Part shown: in pieces, positions 36,106 to 46,444 of the stretch
Layout of the letters: every line of letters begins with the position of its first letter
Numbering within the stretch: position 1 is the stretch's first letter
From: Pseudoalteromonas tunicata
Lineage (GTDB): Bacteria; Pseudomonadota; Gammaproteobacteria; Enterobacterales; Alteromonadaceae
Assembly (NCBI RefSeq): GCF_002310815.1
Contig: NZ_CP011032.1
Location: 1,466,001-1,530,000, forward strand
Direction: 5' to 3'
Length of the DNA: 64,000 bases
Position numbers and translations under genes: made by a program
Notes under the pieces: model-generated
What the model was told of the DNA's origin: nothing
Seen by the model: only the letters and a program-made list of their open reading frames with translations
The model's database searches: none

Positions 36106-39100
36106 ATGGCACAGGCAACTCGTGAGTTATATCGCTCATTAAAACAGTGTTTAAACAAAGATCAGTTTTTCTTTAAACGTCGCTTAGACGGTATAGCAAA
36201 AATAAAAAATGAAGAAAAACAAGCCAAAGTACTCGCTGAAGTAACTCTGGCGATTGAAAAAAGCATCGCCACACGGGCGCAGCGTTTAGCCAATTTGCCT
36301 AAAGTGTCTTATCCCGAAAATTTGCCGGTCAGTCAGAAAAAAGACGACATCAAAGAGGCCATCGCCAATAACCAAGTGGTGATTGTTGCGGGCGAAACGG
36401 GCTCGGGTAAAACCACGCAGTTACCTAAAATTTGTTTAGAGCTTGGCCGAGGTGCAGCGGGCTTTATTGGTCATACTCAGCCACGCCGATTAGCCGCACG
36501 TACCGTTGCCAACCGAATTGCTGAAGAGCTTAATTGCCCACTTGGTCAAGAGGTTGGTTTTAAAATTCGATTTAACGATCAGGTATCTGATAAAACCGCG
36601 GTTAAACTGATGACCGACGGTATTTTATTGGCGGAAATTCAGCACGACCGCTTTTTAAATCAATACGATACTATCATCATCGATGAAGCCCATGAGCGTA
36701 GTTTAAACATCGACTTTATTTTAGGTTATTTAAAAAACCTATTACCGCGACGCCCCGATTTAAAAGTCATTATTACGTCTGCCACTATCGATCCTGAACG
36801 TTTTTCTAAGCATTTTAATGATGCGCCCATTATTGAAGTATCGGGTCGTACGTTTCCGGTTGATGTGCGTTATCGTCCCATTACCGAGGTTGATAAAGAC
36901 GAAATGGAAGCCGAAGGCGACCAACTGCAAGGGATTTTTGATGCGGTTGATGAGCTGATGGCAGAAGGCCCAGGCGACATTTTGATTTTTATGAACGGTG
37001 AGCGCGAAATTCGCGATACCGCCGAAGCCCTCGGTAAACGTAACCTCAAACATACCGAAGTGCTGCCGCTTTATTCGCGCTTATCAAATGCAGAGCAAAA
37101 CAAAATTTTTGCCAGCCATTCAGGCAGGCGCATTGTGCTGTCAACAAACGTCGCTGAAACTTCGTTAACCGTGCCTGGCATTAAATACGTTATCGACCCC
37201 GGCACAGCCCGTATTAGCCGTTACAGTTACCGCACCAAAGTGCAACGTTTACCGATTGAGGCGATTTCACAAGCGTCGGCCAATCAACGAAAAGGCCGTT
37301 GTGGTCGTGTACAAGCGGGTATTTGTATTCGCTTATATTCAGAAGACGATTTTTTAGGTCGCCCAGAATTTACCGATCCTGAAATACTGCGCACCAATTT
37401 AGCCTCGGTTATTTTGCAAATGCTGGCTTTAGGGCTCGGCGACATTAGCCAGTTCCCATTTGTTCAGCCGCCGGATAATCGCAATATTACCGATGGTTTA
37501 CGTTTGCTGGAAGAACTCGAAGCCGTTGAAGAAGTTCAAGCGGGTAAAACGCCAAAACTGACACAATCCGGTAAAGAATTAAGTCGTTTACCCGTTGATC
37601 CGCGTTTGGCCAAAATGGTACTGGCAGCCAAACAATTTAATTCAGTATTCGAAGTGATTGTGATTGTCGCGGCGATGTCGATTCAAGACCCGCGCGAACG
37701 ACCACGTGAGAAAAAAGCGCAAAGCGAAGAAAAACACCAGCGCTTTAATGAGCCAGATTCTGATTTTATCGCCTTTTTAAATTTATGGCGTTACCTTGAA
37801 GAGCAACAACAAGCGCTTTCGAATAATCAATTTAGACGTATGTGCCAGCAAGAGTTTTTGGCCTATATGCGCGTGCGTGAATGGCAAGATTTGGTTTATC
37901 AACTGACCACAGTTTGCCAAGAAATGAATGTGGCGATAAACAATGAACCTGCGGGGTTTGATGCTATTCATCAAGCGTTATTGGCCGGTTTGCTGAGCCA
38001 CATTGGTTTTAAAGATGAAGATAACAGTTATAAAGGTGCACGTAATTCGCGTTTTCATGTTTTTCCTGGGTCAAGTTTATTCAAAAAGAGTCCAAAATGG
38101 CTTATGGCGGCGGAGCTAGTCGAAACCAGCCGTTTGTTTGCCCGCATTAATGCCAAAATCGATTTAAAGTGGGTTGAGCCATTAGCACAGCATTTAATTA
38201 AGCGCAGTTATTCAGAACCACACTGGGAGAAAAAGCCCGGCTGTGTGATTGCACTTGAGCAACAAACGTTATACGGGCTGATTATTGTCAATCAGCGCCG
38301 CACTGTGTACAGCAAAATCGACCCAAAACTGAGCCGTGAGCTATTTATTCGCGAAGCGCTTGTGAATCAAGAGCTGGGTAAAGACGAGGGCTTTTTAAAG
38401 CATAATTTGGCCTTAGTTGAAGATATTCAAAGCCTTGAAAATAAAGCGCGTCGTCGCGATATTTTGGTTGATGACCAAACCTTGTTTGAGTTTTACGACA
38501 AAAAAATCCCTGAGCATGTTAATAACCGTAACGATTTTGCTCACTGGTGGAAAAAACAGCAAAAAGCGGACGCTGGTTTTTTAAATATGACCCGCGAAAA
38601 CTTGATGATGCATCAAGCGAATCATATTTCGGCAGCAGATTACCCCGATGTTTGGCAACAAGACCGTTTAATGTTGCCACTTGAGTACCATTTCGAACCG
38701 GGTAAAGCGGTCGATGGGGTCGCGCTGCAAATCCCATTGGCGCTACTGAATCAGGTTGAGGACATTGGCTTTGATTGGCATATTCCAGCGTTTCGCCACG
38801 AGCTTATTACAGGTTTAATTAAATCGTTGCCTAAAGCAACGCGCCGCAATTTTGTACCCGCGCCTAATTTTGCTGATGCGGTGATGGCGACCCTTGCGCC
38901 AATGCAAGGCAAGTTCATTGAAGCGGTGAGCCAAAAGCTGCTGAAAATGAGTGGGATCCGCATTGATGAAAACGAGTGGGATTACACTGCGCTTGCATCA
39001 CATTTACGCATAATGTTTGAAGTGCGTGACGACAAAGGCGCGTTGCTTGCGCGTAACCACAATTTACAGGCGCTCAAAGATCAGTTGCAAGGTAAAGTCA

Positions 39101-39996
39101 GCGATACCTTGTCTAAAGTGGCGGATAAAGGGATTGAAAAAACCGAGCTAATCGAATGGGATTTTGGTGCGTTACCCGAAGCTTATGTAAAAAAACAAGC
39201 TGGTTACGAAATCAAGGCGTTTCCAGCTTTAGTCGATAAAAAATCATCGGCGGCGGTTGAGCTGTTCGATTCTCAGCTCAAAGCAGAGCAAGCCCATAAA
39301 CATGGATTGCGCCGCTTAATTTTGCTCAATATTCCATCGCCAATTAAATACTTACAGCAAAAACTGCCAAATAAAGCCAAGCTTGGGCTTTATTTTAATC
39401 CTTTTGGCCAAGTTAAAGATTTAATTGATGACTGTATTGCCGCAGGGGTTGATACCTTATGTCCTGACTTTGCGCTGATCCGCGATGAAGCGGACTTTAA
39501 CCGTGCCAAAGAAAAAGTGCGCGGTGAGCTTGGCGATGCCGTGGTGCAAATTGCCACGGAAGTTGAGCAAGTGCTGAGCCTTGCTAATGCGGTTCATAAA
39601 CGCCTAAAAGGTAAAGTTGATTTGAGTATGATCACCGCTCATGGTGACATCAAACAACAGCTTTCAACATTAGTTTTTAAAGGGTTTGTGTGTCAATTTG
39701 GTGCTGAAAAACTCAAAGATTTGGTACGTTATTTACAAGCGATAGAAAGGCGCCTGGAGAAATTACCCGTTGATCCAAATCGCGACCGACTGTGTGTACT
39801 TGAACTTAATAAAGTGGCAGAGGCCTATCAAGGCGAAGTGAATAAAGTGCCAAAAGGCTATGTGTTACCTGAAGCATTACAGGCTATTTTTTGGATGCAA
39901 CAAGAATTGAGAGTGTCGTTTTTTGCGCAAACTCTTGGCACCCCGTATCCAGTTTCGGCAAAAAGAGTGCTAAATGCGATTAATGAACTAAAATAA
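36106..39996 (+). CDS. hrpA: ATP-dependent RNA helicase HrpA
   Basis: A 1296-residue DEAH-box helicase, close to the 1300 of E. coli HrpA, which resolves stalled ribosomes on mRNA. Walker A GETGSGKTTQ, DEAH, SAT (ITSATID), and the motif VI region QRKGRCGRVQAG are present, followed by winged-helix, HA2, OB and DUF3418 domains. The ATG at 36106 is preferred to a GTG at 36031 because it aligns with the family start (MAQATRELYRSLKQCL). The upstream sequence holds a hairpin. Confidence 0.96.
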   Translation: MAQATRELYRSLKQCLNKDQFFFKRRLDGIAKIKNEEKQAKVLAEVTLAIEKSIATRAQRLANLPKVSYPENLPVSQKKDDIKEAIANNQVVIVAGETGSGKTTQLPKICLELGRGAAGFIGHTQPRRLAARTVANRIAEELNCPLGQEVGFKIRFNDQVSDKTAVKLMTDGILLAEIQHDRFLNQYDTIIIDEAHERSLNIDFILGYLKNLLPRRPDLKVIITSATIDPERFSKHFNDAPIIEVSGRTFPVDVRYRPITEVDKDEMEAEGDQLQGIFDAVDELMAEGPGDILIFMNGEREIRDTAEALGKRNLKHTEVLPLYSRLSNAEQNKIFASHSGRRIVLSTNVAETSLTVPGIKYVIDPGTARISRYSYRTKVQRLPIEAISQASANQRKGRCGRVQAGICIRLYSEDDFLGRPEFTDPEILRTNLASVILQMLALGLGDISQFPFVQPPDNRNITDGLRLLEELEAVEEVQAGKTPKLTQSGKELSRLPVDPRLAKMVLAAKQFNSVFEVIVIVAAMSIQDPRERPREKKAQSEEKHQRFNEPDSDFIAFLNLWRYLEEQQQALSNNQFRRMCQQEFLAYMRVREWQDLVYQLTTVCQEMNVAINNEPAGFDAIHQALLAGLLSHIGFKDEDNSYKGARNSRFHVFPGSSLFKKSPKWLMAAELVETSRLFARINAKIDLKWVEPLAQHLIKRSYSEPHWEKKPGCVIALEQQTLYGLIIVNQRRTVYSKIDPKLSRELFIREALVNQELGKDEGFLKHNLALVEDIQSLENKARRRDILVDDQTLFEFYDKKIPEHVNNRNDFAHWWKKQQKADAGFLNMTRENLMMHQANHISAADYPDVWQQDRLMLPLEYHFEPGKAVDGVALQIPLALLNQVEDIGFDWHIPAFRHELITGLIKSLPKATRRNFVPAPNFADAVMATLAPMQGKFIEAVSQKLLKMSGIRIDENEWDYTALASHLRIMFEVRDDKGALLARNHNLQALKDQLQGKVSDTLSKVADKGIEKTELIEWDFGALPEAYVKKQAGYEIKAFPALVDKKSSAAVELFDSQLKAEQAHKHGLRRLILLNIPSPIKYLQQKLPNKAKLGLYFNPFGQVKDLIDDCIAAGVDTLCPDFALIRDEADFNRAKEKVRGELGDAVVQIATEVEQVLSLANAVHKRLKGKVDLSMITAHGDIKQQLSTLVFKGFVCQFGAEKLKDLVRYLQAIERRLEKLPVDPNRDRLCVLELNKVAEAYQGEVNKVPKGYVLPEALQAIFWMQQELRVSFFAQTLGTPYPVSAKRVLNAINELK

Positions 39997-40145
39997 TTTT
40001 GAGCTAATTTAGTGATAACACAAATACTTAGTCTTGGCTTTGGATAATGGTTGTACTAAATGCTTGCAAAAAAAATCAACCGCTTTACTTTATAGTCATG
40101 CGCAACGGACTGACATTGCACTTGACTATCATCATGGAGGGTAGA

Positions 40146-40544
40146 ATGAACAAGGAAGCTGCAATGGATATTTGCCAAAAACGAGCAAAAATTTTATTGG
40201 TCGATGATGAGTATTTTAATTTTGAGTTGCTAAAAGGGGTCATTCCTGAGCGTTTTCAATTAGAGTACTTAGCCAGTGGTCAGTTGTGCCTTGGGCAGAT
40301 TGTTACAGATCATCCAGATTTGATTTTATTGGATGTGTGTATGCCCGGTTTAGACGGTTACGATACCTGCAGAATGATAAAAAACACGCCAGAAACCCAA
40401 GACATTCCAGTGCTAATGCTGACTGGCTTGGAATCTGATCGAGATAAAAAAGCAGGCTTTGATGCTGGCTGTGACGATTACATAGTCAAACCATATTCGT
40501 TGCCACAATTAATAGAAAAAATATCTCATTATGTTGCCAAATAA
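40146..40544 (+). CDS. Single-domain response regulator
   Basis: 132 residues, a lone CheY-like receiver domain. LLVDDE holds the acidic pocket, Asp63 in LILLDVCMPGLDG is the phosphorylation site, and the conserved lysine is in IVKPYS. The ATG at 40146 has GGAGGG upstream; an earlier in-frame start at 40047 has none. A PilZ gene follows 38 bases later in the same direction, so the pair may link phosphorelay signalling to cyclic-di-GMP. Confidence 0.9.
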   Translation: MNKEAAMDICQKRAKILLVDDEYFNFELLKGVIPERFQLEYLASGQLCLGQIVTDHPDLILLDVCMPGLDGYDTCRMIKNTPETQDIPVLMLTGLESDRDKKAGFDAGCDDYIVKPYSLPQLIEKISHYVAK

Positions 40545-40582
40545 GCGCACCGAGATAACACAGGATGAGATAGGGGGTTGTT

Positions 40583-40879
40583 ATGTTATATGAAGATAAA
40601 CGGAATTTTTTCAGAATGATGGTCAATGCCGAAGTGCAGTTAACCTTAATTGATTCTGAAGCAGGTCGTCAAATTGATGGTGTGTGCCGTGACTTAAGTG
40701 CCACTGGTATGGCGATTGAAATTGATGAGCCGATTGAGATGAATATCACACTAAAAGTAAAAATAGCATCATCGAATAACAGTGTGCCATCCCTTGAAGC
40801 CCTTGCCAAAGTTGTGCGTTGTACCTCGTTAGAATCAAATGAATATTTACTTGGGTTAGAAATCATTGAGATGAATTAA
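40583..40879 (+). CDS. PilZ-domain cyclic-di-GMP-binding protein
   Basis: 98 residues, one PilZ domain. The RxxxR motif is RNFFR at residues 7-11 and the DxSxxG motif is DLSATG near residue 37. Both are intact, so c-di-GMP binding is likely. The start has GGGGG about six bases upstream. It is transcribed with the receiver protein upstream and ends at a strong terminator. Confidence 0.88.
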   Translation: MLYEDKRNFFRMMVNAEVQLTLIDSEAGRQIDGVCRDLSATGMAIEIDEPIEMNITLKVKIASSNNSVPSLEALAKVVRCTSLESNEYLLGLEIIEMN

Positions 40880-40898
40880 TCTTAGTGTTTGTCCCAAT

Positions 40899-40932
40899 AA
40901 AAAAGCCCTAGCTAACTGCTAGGGCTTTTTTT
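40899..40932. terminator. Bidirectional terminator between PilZ gene and S8 protease
   Basis: GCCCTAGC/GCTAGGGC stem with A-run and T-run on either side. Confidence 0.9.
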
Positions 40933-40948
40933 GTTTCTTCAGTGTAAC

Positions 40949-43042
40949 TTACTGACAGCTGCCATTAGCAGTCCATACTTTATATTGGCCTGAGTTATCG
41001 GCAGGATTATCACCTTTGGTCCACCAATTAGCGGTGTATTTGGTATTTTGATATGCGACCTGATCGCCTGCGACATACACTGAGCTTGTTGACCACGCAA
41101 CTACACCAGAGCAACCTTGCTGGCTTTCACTCACTTGAACTTGTTGGGTTTTTGTTGCTTCAAGTCCTTCGGCATCTTTTACCGTAAGCGATACCAAATA
41201 GCTGCCAGCTTGAGTATAAGTATGGCTTGGTGACGCTTGCATTGACGTTGCGCCATCACCAAATGACCAAGCGTAGCTTGCAACAGCTTTATCGTCGCTG
41301 GAGGTGTCAGTAAAGCTGACCGAAAGTTGGTTGGTATTAAAACTAAAGTTTGCGACAGGTGCTTTATTTGTATTATCGCCATCACCAGAGCAGTTGCCTA
41401 AGCGCTTCCAAACGTTACTGTATACTTCTGGGTTTGCGCCGGTTGACCACCAGGTTGCTTCATATATCTTGTTATTGTGGGCAACTTTATCACCAATTTT
41501 GTATGAGGTTGCATTGTTCCATGAAGCTAAACCATCACAACCTGTATTAGTATCTGTATTGATAGTAACAACCTGAGTGAAGAAAGCAGATTGGCCTGCG
41601 GTATCTTTTACCGTTAAACGAACCGTATATTGGCCATCAGCATTGTAGGTAAAGCTTGGATTTTGCGCTGTAGATGTGGAGTTATTACTATCACCAAATT
41701 GCCAAGCATAACTGGTTATGCCTTTATCATCTGTTGATTGATTAGTGAAGCTGACTTGTTTACCGGTTACATTAGCACTAAAGCGTGCAATTGGGGCCGC
41801 ATCAGTGCCGCCACCTGTACCACAATCGTTGGCTAAATAATCAGCAGCGGCTTTGGCTTGAATTAAACCAAAACCATAAGAAGTATCACGACCTGCAGCG
41901 CCTTTATCTTTTGCTGTTTTATTAATTGCGTCACGAACTTGTTGGTTACTACAGCTAAGGTTGTTGCTCCACACAAGTGCTGCAACACCTGAAACATGCG
42001 GTGTAGCCATTGATGTACCACTAATACTTTTATAGCCATTATTGTTCCAAGTAGAATTAACCCCAACACCTGGCGCTGCGATTTCAACTTGATTGTTAAA
42101 TTGTGAGAATGATGCTTTGTTTTCTGAGCTATCAACGGCCGCAACAGAGACCACAGAATTATAAGAAGCAGGATAACTTAAAGAGCTGTTGCCATCATTA
42201 CCCGCAGCGGCAATATGGAGCATACCTTGCGCATAGCTATTATCAAACGCTTGGCGCTCAGCAGTAGACGAGCCTGAGCCCCCTAAACTCATACTAGTAA
42301 TGTTTGCACCCGCAGCCTGACACTGTGAAATGGCTTTGATCAAATCTGAACCGTATGCCCAATTGCCTTGATCATTAAATACTTTAACTATGTGTAAACC
42401 AAGCTGTCCTGATGGATTAACCCCAACCACACCTTGGTTATTACCACCAATTGCAGCGATGGTACCGGCTACGTGAGTACCATGACCATTACCATCGTTA
42501 TACCAATTTCCGGTATCGTTATTACCATAACCGTCATCGCCTGTGATGCCTGTACTTGGTAAATCAGGGTGATTAAGCGTATAGCCGGTATCCATAATAC
42601 ATACTTTACGATTACCGCTCATGGCATCAGATAGCAAAGGTGCTTGCACCATATTGATACCATAAGGTGTACTTTCTGCCAGTAAGTAGCGCTTAGGATC
42701 GACCTCAATGCTTGCCACATCAGGATTAGTTTCGAGCATCGCTTTTTGCTCGGCACTCAAAATTAATGCAACGGCGTTTATGGAAGGGAGTTCTTGTATA
42801 ACATTGGCTTGCACTGATGCCGCAATTGTCTGCACCATATTTTGTTTAAGCGTAGTAAGCTGGTGTGATGATGCGCTTTGATTGCTTTCAAATACAGGGT
42901 TGAGTTTGTATTGCACTATAAAACGCTCAGTCTCAGGCGTCGCTAATTGTTGCTCTGTTGCGATGGTATTAAAACCAACCCCGCCCAATAACGCCATCAA
43001 AATGGCATTTTTACGAAAGTTAACCGTGTTGTACTTGCTCAT
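40949..43042 (-). CDS. Secreted subtilisin-like protease with alternating PKD and CBM5 domains
   Basis: A 697-residue exported S8 peptidase. The ATG at 43042 is set by GGAG nine bases upstream. Signal peptide to about 29; inhibitor I9 propeptide 35-120; catalytic Asp151 (IMDTG), His187 (NGHGTHVAG) and Ser344 (GTSMATPHVSG). Then come PKD (about 417-500), a chitin-binding CBM5/12-type module (about 505-557, ATWWSTG), a second PKD (about 562-640) and a second CBM5/12 (about 647-697, ANWWTKGDNP). By family it degrades protein in polysaccharide-protein matrices such as chitin-rich material. A one-mismatch LacI-type operator lies 90 bases before the start. Confidence 0.93.
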   Translation of the reverse strand: MSKYNTVNFRKNAILMALLGGVGFNTIATEQQLATPETERFIVQYKLNPVFESNQSASSHQLTTLKQNMVQTIAASVQANVIQELPSINAVALILSAEQKAMLETNPDVASIEVDPKRYLLAESTPYGINMVQAPLLSDAMSGNRKVCIMDTGYTLNHPDLPSTGITGDDGYGNNDTGNWYNDGNGHGTHVAGTIAAIGGNNQGVVGVNPSGQLGLHIVKVFNDQGNWAYGSDLIKAISQCQAAGANITSMSLGGSGSSTAERQAFDNSYAQGMLHIAAAGNDGNSSLSYPASYNSVVSVAAVDSSENKASFSQFNNQVEIAAPGVGVNSTWNNNGYKSISGTSMATPHVSGVAALVWSNNLSCSNQQVRDAINKTAKDKGAAGRDTSYGFGLIQAKAAADYLANDCGTGGGTDAAPIARFSANVTGKQVSFTNQSTDDKGITSYAWQFGDSNNSTSTAQNPSFTYNADGQYTVRLTVKDTAGQSAFFTQVVTINTDTNTGCDGLASWNNATSYKIGDKVAHNNKIYEATWWSTGANPEVYSNVWKRLGNCSGDGDNTNKAPVANFSFNTNQLSVSFTDTSSDDKAVASYAWSFGDGATSMQASPSHTYTQAGSYLVSLTVKDAEGLEATKTQQVQVSESQQGCSGVVAWSTSSVYVAGDQVAYQNTKYTANWWTKGDNPADNSGQYKVWTANGSCQ

Positions 43043-43131
43043 TTGTTGCAACTCCAATGTTAATTAATTATGGTTTTTTAGATTTAGTGAATAACGTTAC
43101 AAAATGTTCACATACCTAAAAAAGCAACAAA

Positions 43132-43145
43132 TGATAACGCTGTCA
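43132..43145. promoter_or_regulatory. Near-match LacI-type operator before the S8 protease
   Basis: TGATAACGCTGTCA, one base from the TGACARCGYTGTCA consensus, 90 bases before the protease start on the minus strand. The rest of the 43146-43552 spacer shows nothing else I can support. Confidence 0.5.
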
Positions 43146-43552
43146 ATTTATGTTTTTAGCAACATAAAGCATTTTTTATTCAAAAATCGAACGTACCGAT
43201 TTTTGTACAGCAGATCTTTTTTGCAGTAACAGCACTGAATCACCTCAAGAGTATTTACTCCAAATTGTCTGTTTGGATGCATTATCTGTAGCGAATTAAT
43301 GACAATTTTTATAACTGAATTTGGGGTAGGTATGTTTTTTTAATCTGAATAAAACCAATTAATTTCATTTGGCAGTGAACATATTTAACAGGAGAAATAC
43401 CAAGTTTTCTTTTAGCAAGTTAACTTTTATTGTGACTAATTCAATTGCTGAGTCACTAGCAGGTGTGGGATTACACAGCCGATTAAAAATAAATCAGAGC
43501 CAATAAATAATCGTGCAATAGAGGGTGAAAAGAGTCGTAGTTTGTAAGGCTA

Positions 43553-43580
43553 AGCAAACCTTAAATAAATAAGGTTTGCT
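43553..43580. terminator. Probable terminator region after rlmI
   Basis: AGCAAACCTTA/TAAGGTTTGCT stem with a short A/T loop, 34 bases past the rlmI stop. The T-rich tail is on the + strand, so it is weak as a minus-strand terminator. Confidence 0.5.
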
Positions 43581-43613
43581 TTATTTTAAAAGTATAACTT
43601 ACTGATTTTTAAG

Positions 43614-44804
43614 TTAATATACTTTACACACTAAGCCTTTTAAATAAAACCCTTCAGGGTATGGGCCTGAAATCGGGTGGTCGGCCGCTTGATTTAAGCG
43701 CTCCATAATCAATAAATCTTTACCTGCATCTAGCGCTGCATCGGCCACTACTTTTTGAAATAAGTTTTGGTCCATTAAACCAGAGCACGAAAACGTGAGT
43801 AATGTGCCGCCTGGTTTTAAAATTTGCATCGCAATCATATTGATATCTTTATAACCACGACATGCGCCAGTAAGCTGCGCTTTATTATCAGCAAACTTTG
43901 GTGGGTCCATTACAACAGTATCAAATAAGCGGCCTTCTTCGCGGTATTGGCGTAGTAGTTTAAATACGTCCTGCTTAACAAATTCTGCTTTGGTTAAATC
44001 TAAATTATTGATTTCAACATTGCGTTTTGCCGTATCAAGTGCCGGTTGTGACACATCCACATTGATCACGCTTTTACAGTTGCCCCGTAGTGCGTATAAA
44101 CCAAAAGTACCGGTATAACAAAAACAGTTAAGAACATCGTTGCCCTCTGAAAAACGCTCGAGGGCAGCGCGGCTATCTCGTTGATCAAGATAAAATCCTG
44201 TTTTATGACCGCCAATAATGTCGACTTCAATTTTGAGGCCGTTTTCTTCGATGATAACAGGGGCTGTGGGGGCAACGCCGTGTAATACGCCAACTGTGGG
44301 TTCTAAGCCTTCTTTGGTGCGTACATCAACATCAGAACGCTCATAGACATTACACTCAGGGAAAATAGCACGTAGCGCAATAACGATATCACCTTTATGA
44401 CGTTCTGCACCGGCACTTAATAGCTGACAAACTAAATAGTTATCAAACTTATCTATAGTGATCCCTGGTAAGTAATCTGATTCTGCAGCCACTAAACGAA
44501 AGCCTGTTAAGCCACCGGCTTTAATCACTGCTTGGCGCGCATCAAGCGCTCGGCGAATGCGTTTTTCAAAAAATGCAGGGTCAATTGTTTCGTTTTGATC
44601 AAAACTCCAGACCCTTGCACGAATTTGCGAATGCGGGCTATATGAAGCAATTGCTAAAAACTGACCATTGGCATCGTAAATATCAACTGTGTCTCCAAGG
44701 CCTGGTTTTCCCTTCATTTTTTTAATGGCTTTTGAAAAAATCCAAGGGTGTTTGCGTTTAAGTGCTTTTTCGCGACCGGCTTCAAGATAGATAGCAGAGG
44801 ACAT
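43614..44804 (-). CDS. rlmI: 23S rRNA m5C methyltransferase RlmI
   Basis: Methylates a cytosine (C1962 in E. coli) of 23S rRNA. 396 residues, the same length as E. coli RlmI. An N-terminal PUA domain ([19 protein letters not shown]) leads to a SAM-binding fold ([17 protein letters not shown]), a DPPKFA motif and the catalytic-type TFSCSGLMD. The start has GGAAT upstream. It is followed on the minus strand by no obvious partner. Confidence 0.95.
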   Translation of the reverse strand: MSSAIYLEAGREKALKRKHPWIFSKAIKKMKGKPGLGDTVDIYDANGQFLAIASYSPHSQIRARVWSFDQNETIDPAFFEKRIRRALDARQAVIKAGGLTGFRLVAAESDYLPGITIDKFDNYLVCQLLSAGAERHKGDIVIALRAIFPECNVYERSDVDVRTKEGLEPTVGVLHGVAPTAPVIIEENGLKIEVDIIGGHKTGFYLDQRDSRAALERFSEGNDVLNCFCYTGTFGLYALRGNCKSVINVDVSQPALDTAKRNVEINNLDLTKAEFVKQDVFKLLRQYREEGRLFDTVVMDPPKFADNKAQLTGACRGYKDINMIAMQILKPGGTLLTFSCSGLMDQNLFQKVVADAALDAGKDLLIMERLNQAADHPISGPYPEGFYLKGLVCKVY

Positions 44805-44915
44805 AGAGATTCCAATAAAGAGATAAGGGCGCTAATTTTAGAGAAGCGCCCCCCAAGTTACAATCTAAAATCTGTATTTTGGACAATCATTCCATTTAAG
44901 TGCACAGGTTAGTGA

Positions 44916-46259
44916 TTATTCTCGTTGAAAATCATACACAGAGCCTAGCTGTAACATCTGCGTCAGCTCATCAAGCGCAATTTGGCACTCGTTCAACAAG
45001 CTGATGTCGGCTAAGTCGGTTTCTGTGAGCCTATCGCGATAATGCTTTTCAACCCATTGGCATAAACTATGATAAAGATGAGTTGAAAACAAACAATGCT
45101 GATTGACGGCGCCAAGTTCTTTTGCTGACAAAGGGACACGCAAACGTAAACAAGCGGGGCCGCCGCCATTTTGCATGCTCTGGTTTAAATCAAAATAGTG
45201 AATTTGGCTAATTGGATTGTCTGCTTGTTGAAGTAAAGCCAAATACGTAGCGACTTGGTCGTGATGCTGGCATTCACTTGGTGCAATTAAAGCCATGCCA
45301 CCAAAAGGTAAACTGACTAATTGAGAGTTAAATAAATAGCTTCCCACCGCATCATTTATTCCCACATGATGCTCTTTGACTTCAATTAAATGAAGCGGTC
45401 GTTGCCCTTGGAAGGCGTTTGTAATTTGGCTGATCACCTCGTCACTATTTAAAAAGGCATGTTCATGAAAGAGCATGACATTTTCATTGGCAACTGCAAT
45501 CACATCATTGTGGAACACACCAGCATCAATGACATTCGGATTTTGTTGAATAAATAGCGTCTGCGACTCACTCAATTGATGTAAGCGAGCAATGGCCTGA
45601 CTTGCCTCTAATGATTGGCGTGCAGGGTAGCGGCTCGGCTTTGGGCTGCTGGGATCAAAGCTACTCGTGCCATAAACAAATAAGTTTAGCCCTTGATGGC
45701 CATGAGTATCACATAACCGCATGTGGTTAGCTGCGCCTTCATCAGAAAAATGCACCCCACTTGGTAACGCGCTGTGATGAGCAAAAGAGTCTTCATTATT
45801 GAACATGGCTTTGAGTAAACGCTCGGTCGTTGGCGCCTCAATTGCACGATGAAATTTGTTGGCCAAATTGGCCGCGGTAAAATGAACCTTGTTATCATCA
45901 CAATCACTACTGGATGATACTGTAGCTGCATTTGCTGTCCACATTGATGAGGCTGAATAACAGGCTTTGAGTAGGTGCGGCGCTTGGCGCGAGACCTGAT
46001 TTAAAATATAACTATCTGTTCCTGTGAACCCTAATTGACGTAATGTGCGAAGGTCGGGACGTGCATGGGGTGCAAATACACCTTGCACCAGACCTTCGTC
46101 ATGCATTGCTTTCATTTTTGCTAAGCCTTGCAACGCGGCTTGTTTGGGATTGGCAATGTTGGTGGCATTTTTTTGCGAGGCAACATTACCAAATGAAAGA
46201 CCTGCGTAGTTGTGGCTTGGGCCAACGAGGCCATCGAAATTAACTTCATAATAATGCAT
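44916..46259 (-). CDS. astB: N-succinylarginine dihydrolase
   Basis: Second step of the arginine succinyltransferase pathway: converts N-succinylarginine to N-succinylornithine, CO2 and ammonia. 447 residues, the usual length, with the N-terminal NFDGLVGPSHNYAGLSFGN and the C-terminal QNGGGPACLRLRV typical of the guanidino-group-modifying fold. No other ast gene lies beside it, so the pathway is split in this genome or the rest lies elsewhere. A short divergent spacer separates it from the hydrolase-like gene. Confidence 0.95.
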   Translation of the reverse strand: MHYYEVNFDGLVGPSHNYAGLSFGNVASQKNATNIANPKQAALQGLAKMKAMHDEGLVQGVFAPHARPDLRTLRQLGFTGTDSYILNQVSRQAPHLLKACYSASSMWTANAATVSSSSDCDDNKVHFTAANLANKFHRAIEAPTTERLLKAMFNNEDSFAHHSALPSGVHFSDEGAANHMRLCDTHGHQGLNLFVYGTSSFDPSSPKPSRYPARQSLEASQAIARLHQLSESQTLFIQQNPNVIDAGVFHNDVIAVANENVMLFHEHAFLNSDEVISQITNAFQGQRPLHLIEVKEHHVGINDAVGSYLFNSQLVSLPFGGMALIAPSECQHHDQVATYLALLQQADNPISQIHYFDLNQSMQNGGGPACLRLRVPLSAKELGAVNQHCLFSTHLYHSLCQWVEKHYRDRLTETDLADISLLNECQIALDELTQMLQLGSVYDFQRE

Positions 46260-46444
46260 GGGCTGCTCTGTCCTTGTGCGCTTTAAAGCAACGTTGCACT
46301 AGATGGGTGCAAAGGAGGCTGAAAAGCGTGTTGTTGTCATTGGATACAGAGAGATTGCGAGGATCATGCCATAAAATGAGCTGCTCTTTTGTTCAGGCTC
46401 GGTTATTATCTAATAGAATTTACTAATAAATTCAAGGTGCTGTT

